Shown: positions 1 to 12,572, counted from the stretch's first letter. The stretch is 64,000 nucleotides of DNA from Rhytidiadelphus loreus (GCA_947034895.1 OX344763.1:14663001-14727000); one strand, 5' to 3'. Numbers and translations are program-made. The notes: generated by a model from the sequence alone, not told the origin.

Positions 1-3000
1 CAAGTTTGATGAGAATACCGACAAGTGGGGGTCGGGGGTCGGGACCCAACTTGCTTACAGAAGAATGGCGATGAAATGAAATGAAAGAAGAAGGACGATG
101 GACTGACTGACTGACTACTACTCTGACAACTCGTTGGAGCAAAAATGGCCGGATGGAGATGGTGGCCCTTGCGTTGAAGACAAAAACGTGTGCGAGAGGA
201 TGATAATTTTTTCCTAATTTCCAGGACACGGAGACCTCTTTTATGGCAGTGAGCATTTTGGATTTAAGGTACACAACCCTATTACCACTCTGATTATTAG
301 CAATCTGAACATCCTGGGGCCAATTCTAACCCAGTAACGCCGTGCCTATGACCATGGGTCCACAACTTCCTTGCCTGGCACTTAGTTTGTGACCATTTTC
401 GACTTGGAAATGTTTGAAATTTTTTACATTTATTTTTCAGAGATGAAGGCACATGTCTTCTTAATCTTACAAAAAAATTTAGATTTTTTTAACGAAATTT
501 GATTTTTATAAGAATTTTTGAAGAAAAAGTGAATAGAAAATCATATCTAATTGAAATTTATTTCAAAAAATCTGAAAATTTCACCATGGGTGGACATTTT
601 AGTGAAAAACATCATGGTGTAAACTCAAGTATAGTGTACATCTATAATTAGAATATAGAGAACATCAAAATTACTTTCAAAGTTCAAATCCCAATAAAAT
701 ATTCAATATTGCGAATTCTTCTAAAATTCCAATTGGAGTAGATACTAGAGTAGGTGCACTTCATTTCTTCAGTTGGGCTCAAATTCAAAAATCATCATTT
801 TCAAGGAGAAAATTTGGATTTAGAGAAAGGGACAAAATACACTAAAATGGCAAATTTTGCCATCCGTTTTTTTTCCTTCTTTCTCATTCACCTGAAGACA
901 AACACTGTCGTGATTGCAAAGTAAAGTGGATATTATTCCCAACCCAAAATACAAGGTGCACAAACTAAAAGCGGATGAAAAAATCCATTCTGGAGCTCTC
1001 CAGCTCAATTTCTATTCATCTGAATGCCACTGAATGGCGCCGGCGGCGTTACTGGGCTAAGAGGGGCATGTATTTTTTAGAGGTGTGCGCTTGCTTCACA
1101 AATCAAACCCAAGTGGAATTATAATTTTCCCATTAAAATTGTAAGTTCTGTAGAGTCAAGTCATAAACATCCTATAAACAACCCGTAACCGTCTTTCCAT
1201 GTATCCAATGGTACTTCAATATTCAATGGTAAAAGATCGACATGTTACCCCTTGTTGGCATTAATGTAGTGATTTTGTTTAAAAAATGAACAAATTTGGA
1301 TGTTTTAGGGGATAGAATTGGGGCTAGAAGTAGGATGACAAAATTGGGTCATGAACGGAATTGGGTTGGTATACCTTAGTCTTTCAAAATGTTGGTTAAC
1401 TTTGCAATCTTATAAGGGCAAGGATTGTTGTCCAAATAGTCAATCAAAATTTATCAGATTCTTGAATGAATAGATTCATTCTTCATTTCTACAATTTTTC
1501 ATAAAGTCACCCATTGGGCCCTTTTTGTCTTCCTCATTCCAAGGTTAACCTCGTAAGGTCAATATTCATTGCCAAGGTATTGTATGTTGTGATCAAGATT
1601 GATGCAAATTATTTCTAAAAACATTTGCCAATTATTTTGGAAAACTAATTTTTTTCAAAATAAAATGTACAAACAAAAACTAATTGCATGAAATATTCCT
1701 ATTTAATTTATTTATCAATGTTTATTACTTGGAAAAAAAATTATTTGGTAAAGAAGTATTGGTCTTGACCACCAAGTACTATAGTCAAAGAAAAATTATT
1801 AGATTCCTAGATGAAAAGGTGCACTTTTGTTTCTAAAGTTCTTTAAAAGTCATTAATTGGACACTTCTTGTCTTCTATAAAGTTTCAAGGTAAACTCTTG
1901 AGCGTTGTCCATCTAATTTGCTTATGTTATCTCCAAAAAAATCATTATCTTTTAGCTAAAGGATAAATCCTAGTTTTGACTTGGCTAAAAGTTTAAAAAA
2001 ATTAGACTAGGGAGAATTGCCAATTTGCACAAACTAGCCCATACAAACCATATGATTAGCTTTATAGGCCTGTCCAATTTGCGAGACAATTTGTAGAAAT
2101 AAACTTTTCAAGTATTCTTGTGGTTTAATTAATAATATCTTTCTTAATTTGTCCCAGCTAATTGGAAACTTTACTTCCAAATATGAATTCATAACTTGAA
2201 GAGGGAGGTGTAGATTGGTCATGTGGTGATCAAGTATGAGACAAAGTCATTCATAAATGCTATTTTAAACTATTTTAACCCTCAAATATTTGGAAAGCCC
2301 AATTCTGGATGTAATATGTTTTTTTTTGGTGTATTTGACATAGAACTAGAGAAGGTGCTCAAATTAAGGTATTAATATTGTAATGAAAAAAGATTATATT
2401 CATGTTGAGCCAGATCTAATGACACGCGACCCCTCCAATTCGAATAATTATTGCACCACTCCAAGTTTCAAAAGCTTCAATGGAAATGGTCATGTATTCA
2501 TAGTGAATGGTGCCATATTTTGAGCATAATAAGGTTTAGACATTAAAATGACATCCAAATGAAAATAGTAATTGGTGAATTGTTAATCTAGAGGGGATTG
2601 TTATCATTTTGAACAATATTTGTATTTGAGGAGTCAAATGTAGTACCATACATGTTGTATAGTTCCCTACAAACCTTCAAGAGTTAAACTAATTTTTCCA
2701 TTTGTAGCCAAGGTCACCTTTGGCTAAAAGTAATTAATATTTTTGAAGACAAATGGTTTTGGAAATCAATAAACCACTTTGCCAAATCCAAGAATGCTAA
2801 ACCCTTTTCACGAAGTGGGCCATGTAAGGTGAATACCAGGTAATTCTAAGAAAAAAGTCCCTTGTTTTGAGCATCTTGATTCTATGTTCTTCATCTCTCC
2901 AAACTAATTTAGGGCCTCTGATTGCAAATATAAATTCAAAATTTGCAAATATGATCGTGTGTGAGAAATAAAAAATTCTTGTGTTTCCTAGGGTAAAATT

Positions 3001-3040
3001 CTTGCATTTTTCCCCTACATGGCACACTTCGTAGAAAGGG
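1..3040. other. Intergenic, AT-rich, no gene seen
   Basis: No ORF here has recognisable protein similarity, and no tRNA or splice-framed exon chain was found. There is a short CTGA microsatellite near 101-118. A 17-base inverted pair sits at 326-342 and 1044-1061 (CTAACCCAGTAACGCCG against CGGCGTTACTGGGCTAAG, one mismatch). It may mark the ends of a decayed TIR element. Confidence 0.5.
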
Positions 3041-3640
3041 TTTATCAGTGTCTTGCTTGACGAAGTGTCAATGTCGTTCAAAACCGGTCATTGTTGAGTT
3101 TTGCCTAAAAATTGCCCCAAAACTTTTTTTTGTGGATACAAATAAAGGAGTACCTTTACTCCAAGGGGAAAAAAAATACAAGAGCCCAGCTGCAACGCGG
3201 CTGCTTGAGAGGTTAGCACACGAAAAGAAGAAAAATTGCCTCCCAAACTTTCACTGGTCCTGCTGGAAGTCTTTGCGCATGGGGGGAAGCCGGCCGGGGT
3301 TGACCATCTCCTGCCAAACACGGCATTTCAGGCCATTTTCGTATTCCGTGCAAAATTCTCAGAGGGATTGCACGGAGTGACGTTGTGCCGGCGTGTTGTC
3401 GCGTGTTGTCTCGGCCATGGCGCGTTAACTTAACTTACTCGTTGCCATGCCGCGTTTCTGTTCGCTTCTTGGACTTCCAAGTCTCCGTAGACTTCAGTTC
3501 CACTCTGCCTGTGATTCCAACTCACTGTCCAATTTATTTGGTCCGTGCAGAAAACGATCTTCACTAGATTGCTGGTACGGTACGGTGACCAATTGTTGTC
3601 CCTTTGTTTGTTGCACATATTTTGACTTATAGGCTCTGTC
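3040..3640 (+). other. GC-richer island with an exon-like stretch, unidentified
   Basis: Base composition rises sharply against the flanks, and several frames stay open. One plus-strand frame starts at the ATG at 3447 with MPRFCSLLGLPSLRRLQF and runs to a stop at 3630. The start is Arg/Ser/Leu-rich with no acidic residue in its first 20, like a mitochondrial presequence. I cannot connect it to downstream exons and do not recognise a family. It could be a relic first exon, a promoter or CpG-like region, or chance. Confidence 0.15.
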
Positions 3641-3652
3641 GAATTTGGTTTA

Positions 3653-4020
3653 AGGTAGGAACACCATAAACAGTTAAAATAAGCATTTCAACATGTAGGT
3701 TATGAGAAATTTCTTGAGAAATTGAGCTCAATGCGTGCAAAAACAAGAATGAGGAAGAATGAAAAAAAAAAAAAAAAAAAAAATTCTCTAAAAATGAATA
3801 TTTTATGCAATGTAAACGTGGATTTCTCATATGGACTCCATTCTGGTTTCATAGGTTCACCTAAAACGGATACCTATGGAACTTGTTCCTAATCAAGTGT
3901 GAGCTAATCAAATTCAAGCAAATCAAATATTTTCAAGATTTTTTAGAGACGGCTATTATTGGTTTCAGGACAACCTAGTCTGCCATTAGAGGGAAGGTAA
4001 CCATTTATGGTGTTCCTACC
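3653..4020. mobile_element. TIR element (MITE), PIF/Harbinger-like
   Basis: The ends are imperfect inverted repeats: GGTAGGAACACCATAAA at the left is mirrored by TTTATGGTGTTCCTACC at the right. Both ends are flanked by TTA (3650-3652 and 4021-4023), a 3-bp target duplication of the TWA type typical of PIF/Harbinger (Tourist) elements. The interior is AT-rich, carries a long poly-A run near 3762-3782 and has no coding capacity. A related right end seems to occur near 33120-33170. Confidence 0.6.
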
Positions 4021-4023
4021 TTA

Positions 4024-5279
4024 GCAAGTGGAAGGCAAATTCAAAGAATTTTTTACATGTAATTCCTTTGTCCCACTATAAAACTCCAAAAACCTTTCCC
4101 ATGAGAGATGACCTATATTTTTAGTCTTTGTGCGAGTGATACATACATTCAAGAACTAATAACCCATCCTCTAAATCTAATATGTAAAATCTCTAGCTTA
4201 GGCGTTGTCATTGGGGCATTCAAAATCTATGCGGAAGGTATCATATTTGAGCATCGCTCTTGAATGTTGTCAGCTCGTCATTCATGATGATTGAAAGGTT
4301 GGTGGCGACAATGGGATTGTAGAAATATATGCTCTTGACCTAAATACTGCAGCAAGGAAACCTAGTCCCTTTCATGAACAAATCTACGTAGTACCCAAGT
4401 GGTCACTGAATCCATTGTCAACACGATTGTTTGAAGAAGTAGCAAGTGCAAGGTGCCTTATATGTGCAAGGCTAAGCTTTCTAGGAGAAGAATGCTCCTT
4501 GATTGCTTGCCACGTACTTCCACGAAGTCATTCACTATAGCCAACGTTTACTCAATGGTCAAAATTTGTAAACAAAGCTTTTTAATGGGCCACTAATTGT
4601 GCTTGATTTGGAGGGGTTTAGAGGGACAGAGTGAGTATCAGTTTGGTGAACTTGTTCTTAGAGAAAAAAAGACACATTGAAGAGTGTCTTAGAGCAAATT
4701 TTTGGTTCTCTACCAACTAGGGATCATTAGGCCCCTACATCTATGAGCGGAGGGGAACAATCTTAGACCATCAGTTTTTATTGGAGGGTTGGAGAGGTCC
4801 AAGCTTAGACCTCCAACCTCCAAATCTATAAAAAAAAATGGAAGCAAAACTAGACCTTCTAAACCCTCTATTGAAACATGCTGCAAAAATGTACCTAAGG
4901 CTAAGATTCAAATTTTTATGAACTCTTTGTTTGAGGTCAGCATGTCCAGATGGGCCTCCAATTACGATTTCAAATGGTCACCTTATCTTACACAAGGTGG
5001 GTTAGAAGCCAACCAAGATATTTTGTTGCCCAAACTCAAATAATCATTACAAAAAATTTGAACCTAAGAAAGGGCTGCAAAATAGCATGCAATACAGCAA
5101 TAGCGATAATTATACTTTAAAAATTATTAAAAGAATTAATTAAAGAATTTTTTTTCAAGAAGTGATGTGGCACTAGTAGTGCTTGGAGATTTCAAAAATA
5201 TTTTCTTAGATGGGCCAAAAGTAAAATGGCCTTGTTTAGGCCTCAAATTTTTATAATGGCATCAATAGCAGACAAGCAA
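4024..5279. other. Intergenic, no gene seen
   Basis: The sequence is AT-rich with only short ORFs. An 84-codon ORF at 4789-5043 has no recognisable motif and biased A/T-rich codons. I treat it as chance. Confidence 0.5.
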
Positions 5280-7177
5280 TTATGACATTCTCTGTAGCTT
5301 CATGTAAAATAAAATAAAAATCATATTCCATGTGTAAATTGGATGATTGAGAATCCATCCATCATAGAGCTGTAAAGCTTTTCTATGAATTTGGAGGTGC
5401 ACCAATTGACTTCTATGCTGATTGGTTGACCCTAGTAGACAACGTAACTAGAGGCTCTTTAATTGGTCCCCAATGTTCTTCTCCTACATAGTCCTTCAAG
5501 GGCTTGAGCCTATTAAACAAATCTAGAGTATTTGGAATTCAGACCATACAAATGCGTTAGCTTCAATGATCTCCATTTTTTGCTAAACAACATTGGAATC
5601 TACATCAGTTTGCACTATTTTTAACATGTAGTTATTCTAGTGATTTTTTGAAAGGAAAAAAAGAGATAAATGGGTTTAATATACTTCTTTAACCCCAATA
5701 GGTTGAAGGCACATTTTTGACAAAAATTCATAAGCTAATTTTTTTAGCGCAGTGAAAAAAAATTAAAATTAAAAAAAAAATTCAACCATACAAATTTGTA
5801 CTAGACTACAATGGGAATGTATAGAAAAAATATTCAGAAGCTTTTGACTATACAAATTGAAAGATTATAACATTTGAAGTTAGAAGAAAAAAAATTCTTT
5901 TGACCTTGCCCAAGTAGGTCAACAAACTTTAACTATAGATTGTTGGATTTGTAGCTTATAACAACTTTGTATGATTAATTTAATTAGAAGTAAGAAAAAT
6001 GACATGTCTTTCAAGGACAAAGATTTTTCAATTGTAGAATCTTTTATTTTAGAACACAAGTAGATTAAACTTCAAGAATAATTGAATTCTTCTAAAGTTT
6101 TTGAAAGGAAACAAATAAATATTTCTCAGAGTACTATACATCTTTGAATAACAAGGTGTCAGACAACCAAACTCAAATCAACTAGATGCTACAAAATATT
6201 CAAAAGCATGTACATGACATTGCTAAAAATCCAATGGTAGATGTTCTAGCTTTTTCTTTTACAACATCCTTCTAAAAGTTTGAAATTTATCTAATTATTT
6301 ATTTTTGATCTACTAGATTGAGAACATGGGTTCACGAATTTCAAGATTGTGGAGGAGACATTGAAGTACTTTTTCATCCAATCCAAATAAAGTTCTCCAT
6401 TTGCCACAAACTATTTTAGAAAGTAGATGATTTTCACCCATACCACTCATGTCATAGGAACTTGTTCTAAAATCTTGTCCACCTAATCTTTATACAAGAT
6501 TTATTTTAATTATATAATCTTGCAAATTTGCAAATCTTGAAAACCAAAGAGTTAAGTTTTTTAGATATGTATACATCTCACTCTCAATAACTTAGTTAAA
6601 ATTCAAATTACAAAATCATATTGTGTTTTTATTTATTTAATTTATAAATGATTTTGAATTTAAATTATAAAAGGTAGAATGTCATTGTGACCTTCATTTT
6701 GAGTAAGAATTCCAAATTATTCAAACAATCATGTATTTGAATTTGTAATATAATTAAAAAAAATTCACATTGTACTTAAAAATATCACAATTGTTTGATT
6801 CTTTATAAAAACTTTTGAATCCTTCACCTAAACAACAAAACTTATTTACATATGAAAAATATCAAAATTTTATTGACGAATCATATAAAAGCTATATTTA
6901 ACATGATTGTGGCAATTTGACTCAAATTGGATTTGAAAATGTAAATAAATACTTGAGAATAATGTATATAATATCTACAACTAAGAAAGATGGATGAATT
7001 CATACTATTATATATTCATGTATGGTGAATTTGGAAATTCTCTTACTCATTGAAGATGTGTAATTTCATCTTTGAATTTTTTTTGTTTTAATCATACACA
7101 TAGGTAACACAAAGAATATAGTGAAAGATTTCAAGGTTTGGATACATAGATTGAAAAGTAAAAGAGGCTATAGTATA
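5280..7177. repeat. Segmental duplication unit A, non-coding part
   Basis: This stretch aligns along most of its length with 18116-22338 (unit B), and its later part with about 35750-37207 (unit C). Shared landmarks include TGCTAAACAACATTGGAATC (5582 and 18367), CACCCATACCACTCATGTCA (6437 and 20177) and TACTTGAGAATAAT, which occurs in all three units. The divergence is moderate, with insertions private to each unit. All three units lead into a minus-strand lectin receptor kinase copy, so the non-coding DNA and the gene were duplicated together. Confidence 0.75.
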
Positions 7178-8350
7178 TGTAGTCTAGATTTTTGCCTACT
7201 CGCAAAAACACCCAGGACTAAAGTATAGGGGTTCTTAGTCTAGGGAATGGTCAAATAGTCTAACGCTTTTTGTAGCTAAAGTCACATGTACTTAGAATAT
7301 AGGTAAATATATAGTATTTTGAATTCAAAAACAAATAATAAAGGGATTTTCACTCTTATTCCCAAATTTGGTAATTTAGTGGTCAGTCCATTACAAATGT
7401 ATACAAACACAATGATTGTAGTCCCAGTCCTATATAGTATTCTAAAAGGAGGGCAAATAGTCTGGGCAATATGTCAGGTTTGGTCAAATCATCAATGCAA
7501 TGTATGATCTAGGACTTTTAATCACATCAAGATAATACTTTGAAAATAATAATACACATAGTTCATTTATTAAAACTTTTTATATGGAGGGCAATAAGTC
7601 CAGTAAGTGCTCGCCATGAGCAAAACTATATGCACAATGTCTATGTCTGTCCCAGTAGGTCAAATAGTCCAGTTATGCAGAGAATGCTCAGTTTGTGGTC
7701 TCATACCTTAAGTTTGTCTTTTCTGCAAACTTTTCTCCAACACTTTGGGACAATGAGTCAAAAAGGGCAATGGTCCAAACCACAAGGGTTAATTCCCTAA
7801 ATTCACAACATACAAGGTATTGGGACAATTTACAATTTTTCCACATATAAAACTTATGACCAAAACTCAAATAACCCACAATTTCACTTTAATATACAAA
7901 CCCTAAGATTAAATTTGAATAATAATAACAAGTCATCAAGGACCCAAAAGCATAGTACAATTTAATAAATAAATAATTAATTAATAGCCAATAAATAATT
8001 TAAATAATTAAATAAATAAATTATTAGCACAATTAAATCAATAAATTATTAACTTAATAAATAAATTAAAAATAATTATTATTGATATAATTTCAGGGCT
8101 TAACCCAAATCTGTGATAACAGGGCCCAAGACCACGAAACAACTTTAAAACCCCTCAAAAATGCATTTTTTTAATTTTTATTGAGATTTGGTCCTATGAC
8201 CGCGCGATCTGGCCCTATGGCCGTGCGGCAAATCCCTATATCAATTTCTCAATTCGACTCAATTTATTGATTCAATCAATCAATGTGATCATCACAATCC
8301 CCACGCGATTGGATTCAAGAAAAAATCCGAGAATTTGATGATTTGGTGGA

Positions 8351-8545
8351 GTGACTGCAATTGCCGTGCTGTCTGCTTCAAAATTTCGATCCAGTTTCAT
8401 CAATTTGGCAATTTCAATCAGACAATTTGATCCTCACGGCTCACGCACACTCAGTTTCGACGAGTTTGTACAACTGGATTCAGAAACTGCTCCGATCGGA
8501 GGGAAACAATTCAAAATTCGAAAATCTTCGCAGCACCAGATATAG
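8351..8545 (+). pseudogene. Possible captured EF-hand exon fragment
   Basis: In the 2.2-kb insertion, one plus-strand frame reads IRQFDPHGSRTLSFDEFVQL near its middle. This resembles a calcium-binding EF-hand loop and exiting helix: Asp at loop position 1, Ser at 5, Thr at 7, Leu at 8, Ser at 9 and Glu at 12. The usual Gly at position 6 is Arg. The rest of the frame is not recognisable and there is no partner EF-hand. It may be a captured gene fragment in a mobile element or a chance resemblance. Confidence 0.2.
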
Positions 8546-9225
8546 CGACGAAATTTTGCAATGGATTTCGGTACCAATTCGTCAATTAAACCTTGTTTCA
8601 ATCTCTCAAGCCGGAGGTTCGCAATTGACTAAGCAATCAGTGAAAATTGAAATAAAGAATTCTCAATTTTGATTCTGTACCTGGCAGGTTGGTGTTTTGA
8701 TCTCGGACTCCTCAACGCTCCTTCTCGCTCCAGCCTTCCAATCTCCTTCAAATTCGAATTTTCTTCAATCTAGCTTCAAGGCAGGTCTCCGCAATTGACT
8801 GCCACTGCTATCTTTTCCAATTTTCAATTCCACACTTCGCAGGTAGATCCTCAGCATTCAAAGTTCATCCACAACTGGATTGCAATTTTCTCGTTGTTTC
8901 CCGTTGATTGGCACTTCACTCCTCAGATCACTCGATTGATTTCTACCTCTCACAGTCAAAATAAATTTCACAATAATACACAAATTCTCACATCAATCCG
9001 TCAAGTCTAATAGATTCACAATAATAAATATAACACATAATACAAACTTACAATTTGCAACTAACACATACAAAATATATAATGTATTTATATTCATAAA
9101 AATTGGGTCTTACAATTGCCATGATTTTCCTATTTTTTTATCTTTTTATAGTTTTGAAAATGAGGTGCCACACCTCTTGGGAAGGGGTGAGACCTCGTTT
9201 ACACCCCCCATTCATCCCCTTTCTA

Positions 9226-9226
<1 letters not shown>

Positions 9227-9256
<30 letters not shown>
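9227..9256. repeat. (TTA)n microsatellite
   Basis: About nine uninterrupted TTA/TAT triplets lie in the right part of the 2.2-kb insertion. Confidence 0.9.
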
Positions 9257-9411
9257 TTTTCATCCATCCACCTAATAGCCCTATTTACACTTAGAACTAG
9301 TTTTAGACTTTAAAATAGCTTTTATTTCTATTTTTAAACACTAAGGGGCCCCTAATTGGTCCCTTTTTCTATTTTGACCCTTATTTTAAAAACTTCTAGG
9401 TCTACAGTATA

Positions 9412-10565
9412 CCATGTTGAAGAAACCAAAATCATATAAATGTGAAAATATACTATTCGGATTTATTTTGAGGATTTTCTTGCCCGTTTTCTTGTCTATT
9501 TGGTGTGTATTTTGTTTGCTTTTGTCAAGTTGTTTGTTTGATTGTGTCCCAAGTTGGTGATTTTGGGTGTTATTTTATTAATTTGGGAGTACTTTTTTAG
9601 TGTTCTTTTGAGGTAAGCCTATTAGTATGAGATTACATCTTAGCCAAGTAGCTAGGTGAGGTAGCCAAGTTGGTATGCAATTAGGATTAAGGCAGTTGGA
9701 TGAATTTTTGGGGATGTATATGTGGTATTTAGTTGTTGTTTTCAATCATTTTTGGGGACCCACTTGGAGAGAGAGCCAATGCAAATCCTGGCCAGGTTGA
9801 GCCGTACAATGTTTTCATTTTGTGTGTGTTTTTGTGTCAATTTAAGTCGAGAAATTGAGTATGCAAGTGTGTGAGTCCATGAGGAGTGTTTGTGAAATTC
9901 AGAATGTGATTGAGAGAGTTTTAATTGAGAAGATCTAAATGTTCTAATTGAAGGTGATGTGTGAGAAAAAATAAGGATTTTGAAATTCTGTTATGGACAA
10001 GACATTATGAGAAAGTGTAGAACAATGAATATTTTGTAAATCTTTCAACAATCCCAATTAATATAAGTATTGCCAATCCAACTAATATAAACAAAGATAA
10101 ATTTTGAAATACTTGTAATGTGTTTAAGCTTGTGAATTGGCAATGCTGAATTAAGTTTGTAAATAAAAAAATAAAAAATAGAATTAAGTTAGAAGTGTAG
10201 TGTCGTTGTAGTTTGAGTCATTGATGATTGTCCAACTTGAGTCATGGTCTTCTATTTTTGGATTGTATTATCTACTCTTGTATCTACTCTAGGAATTGGT
10301 CCATTTCACATAGATTTCCTATTTGACCGTTTTCCTTGGAACGAACTTATTATACTAATAGGTTAATTTCCAATTTGGTCATTATCCTCTTTCAACAAAA
10401 TGAAACATCACATTGAATTGGACATTGGAACAATTAGTGATCAAGGTAAGACCTAGTGTAAAAAGGTGGACAAGTATGCCCTTGTAGTAAGAAAACTACT
10501 TGGTGCCACTCACCATTACCGTGGCCTTCATGTTATCATGTAGTAAGATCATAAAAAGGAAACTT
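9412..10565. other. Unit A flank interrupted by another insertion
   Basis: The edges match the other units: 9412-9440 aligns with 22340-22370, and 10395-10565 aligns with 37850-38010. The roughly 950 bp between them are absent from units B and C, so they are a further insertion whose ends I could not define. No coding sequence was seen. Confidence 0.4.
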
Positions 10566-11436
10566 ACACCAATGAAGTAGGAGAAGGTGCAACTGAAGTA
10601 TCTACTATAGGGTTATGTGAAAACTCTAATGAATGATAAAGTTCAAAGCCCAATCCAAAGGGCTTGGTGGTTGGCAATGATGGCATTAGTATTATTGTCC
10701 TGGTATTAGATTTAATTCCTATATTCTGAATCTCTTATGATAATCTATTTACTTCTCCCTTAGAAGGTCAAACATTGGGATTGGTAAGGCAACAGAAGAG
10801 TCCCAATTGAAGAAAACTAAAAAAATTTGTTGTTTAGATTTTGAAGTCCATAGTTGCAACTATGGATCCTAGAGTGGTATTACAATTCAAATGTTCAGCC
10901 TTGCTTGATGGTTGACAAGTCTCAAGCATTTTTGGATCCATCATACTAAAGAGTGACCCACCTTTATAAGCACACCAAACCTTAAACAACAACACAAGAT
11001 CCTCAAGTTCTACGGTTTGTAAATCGAAGGGGCGCCTCCTACACACCACTTCCAACACCAAGATACCAAAACTATAAACATCCGATTCATTGGTGGCTTT
11101 GCCTTTGTATGGCAACTCAGAAGCCATGTAATCAAATGTGCCCGTTGCCAAAGTAGTCTTCTCCAATTTCACTAGAAGAAGCCTGTGTTTTTTTTAATTT
11201 GTTGATGTCAAAGTTGACGGATTTTGCTAGACATCGTTTGTAACAACTTGTGTTTTTATGTCAACAATGACATCTAATGTAACATCTTGACGTTACATTA
11301 GATGTCATTGTTGACATAAAAATACAAGCTATTACAAACGATGTCTAGCAAAATCCATCAATTTGATGTCTAAAACATTCAAATAAACACGGGCTTCTTC
11401 TAGTGTTTGTAATGGTCCATCAAATGATCAAGTCCA
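10566..11436 (-). pseudogene. Lectin receptor kinase pseudogene, copy A (C-terminal kinase fragment)
   Basis: On the minus strand, about 112 codons (11172-10834) match the kinase C-lobe of the intact gene at 22488-25453. They cover the activation-segment end (the APE position is ASE), the SDVYSFGILVLEVVC helix and the following lobe. The fragment then degrades through stops and frameshifts to a recognisable tail near 10570. At 11170-11405 a CACTA hairpin element is inserted. The kinase homology resumes for about 30 bases (11406-11436) and ends where a CACTA remnant begins. The N-lobe, HRD and DFG motifs, lectin domain and signal peptide are missing, so no functional kinase can be made. Confidence 0.85.
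11170..11405. mobile_element. CACTA-type foldback MITE, near-perfect hairpin
   Basis: The 236-bp element has termini CACTAGAAGAAGCC and GGCTTCTTCTAGTG, flanked by TTT on both sides (11167-11169 and 11406-11408). CACTA ends with a 3-bp duplication are diagnostic of the CACTA (En/Spm) superfamily. Almost the whole element is one inverted repeat: the left arm runs to about 11285 and the right arm returns from about 11290, with a loop of only a few bases. The insertion point is confirmed by the kinase sequence of the intact paralogue, which is continuous there. Confidence 0.85.
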
Positions 11437-12572
11437 AAATTGTTAAGCCTTGTTTCCCCTTTCTTCGGACAACAATGTCACCTCTTCGAAGTCACTATAG
11501 AATGACTTCCTACGACTACCAAATGACTACTCAAAAGTCTTGGACTACTATGCACCTATTGTACTATTGCTTCAGCACCTTTCGCATTGTAATTCAAGCA
11601 AACATCCTATATAGTCATCATTACACTTTCCTTGTATGAAGTGAGAAAACTTGGGACAATTATAGATGTTTGTGTTTTGGGAAGTCAAATAGGTGACCCT
11701 AGTACTCTTCTTGTGCCAATCCTTTCCAATCTTTTTAGCAAATTTGTCTATAACTTTTGATTTGAGATTCAAAATCTAAAATAGATTTAAAAAGATGAAA
11801 GTGAGATTGATTTCCCAACTTCTAACAGTTCAAAGTTTTTGGAAAAAGATAATCTACTATGCCTATATAAAGTCTAAATTATTATTCGGGACACAACATT
11901 AATTCCTACATTTTATATATAAGACATGGCTTGTCTTACCTCCTACCACCCCACTTGTATAAAAGGCTTGTCATTTCATCTCTTCATACTCACACAACAA
12001 ATGGCTTTGTATTCATGCAACATATTTGCCAAATATGGTGCATTGTATGTGGCATATTGTATATTATTTATGACGTATTGTGTATGGTGTATTGTTGTGG
12101 AATTTTGAATGTACTCATACATGACTATAGAATGACTACTCTCCACACAATTGTCATTACACTCTTTTTAGCACACAATGCTGCAATTTGAAAATGATAG
12201 GAAAATGACTTCCCACGTCCTTAAAAACTAAAGTCATTTATAGATTGTATTTGGAGTACTCAACAAAGTGGTTAATCAAATGGTATTTGGAGTACTCAAC
12301 AAAGTGGTTAATCAAATGGTATTTGGAGTACTCAACAATTTATAAACGAGCAATTTATAAAGTGCTCATTTATAAATTTCAACAAAGTGCTCATTTATAA
12401 ATTGTATTTGAAAATGACTTCCCACGTCCTTAAAATCTAAAGTCATTTAAAAACTAAAGTCATTTATAAATTACTTGTCTATAATGATTCCATGACCCTT
12501 GAGTCATTTTGTAAGTCACATGTGTCCGTAATGACTACTATGGAGTCATTTATGTGCCCATTTTTTGTAGTG
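11437..12572. mobile_element. CACTA element remnant with one terminus
   Basis: The right end reads TTTTTTGTAGTG at 12561-12572, a CACTACAAAAAA terminus in reverse. No matching left terminus is seen where the kinase homology stops at 11436. Subterminal ATGACT/AGTCAT motifs are frequent near both edges, as expected for transposase-binding repeats in CACTA elements. The segment at 11928-12080 is clearly homologous to 13912-14060 in the complete CACTA element. No transposase coding region was found. Confidence 0.55.
12247..12338. repeat. 36-bp tandem repeat, about 2.5 copies
   Basis: The units start at 12247, 12283 and 12319 with GTATTTGGAGTACTCAACA. A diverged further copy lies at 12660-12697, beside the left end of the CATTA element that starts at 12703. 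Confidence 0.9.

Larger units (their letters stand above)
7178..9406. mobile_element. 2.2-kb insertion with TG...CA ends and 5-bp TSD (solo-LTR-like)
   Basis: The insertion starts TGTAGTCTAG and ends CTAGGTCTACA, and is flanked by GTATA on both sides (7173-7177 and 9407-9411). In units B and C the flanks are joined without this sequence, so the boundaries are supported by paralogous empty sites. TG...CA ends and a 5-bp duplication fit an LTR-retrotransposon product, such as a long solo LTR. No second LTR, primer-binding site or gag-pol was found. A TIR element with a 5-bp duplication is the alternative. Confidence 0.5.

Noticed and set aside
820..1070. TIR element bounded by the 326-342 / 1044-1061 inverted pair
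   Set aside because: The match does not extend inwards or outwards and there is no flanking duplication. A 17-base pair alone is too little.
4789..5043. 84-codon ORF
   Set aside because: Low-complexity, Lys/Ser-rich, no motif, no splice context and AT-rich composition like its flanks.
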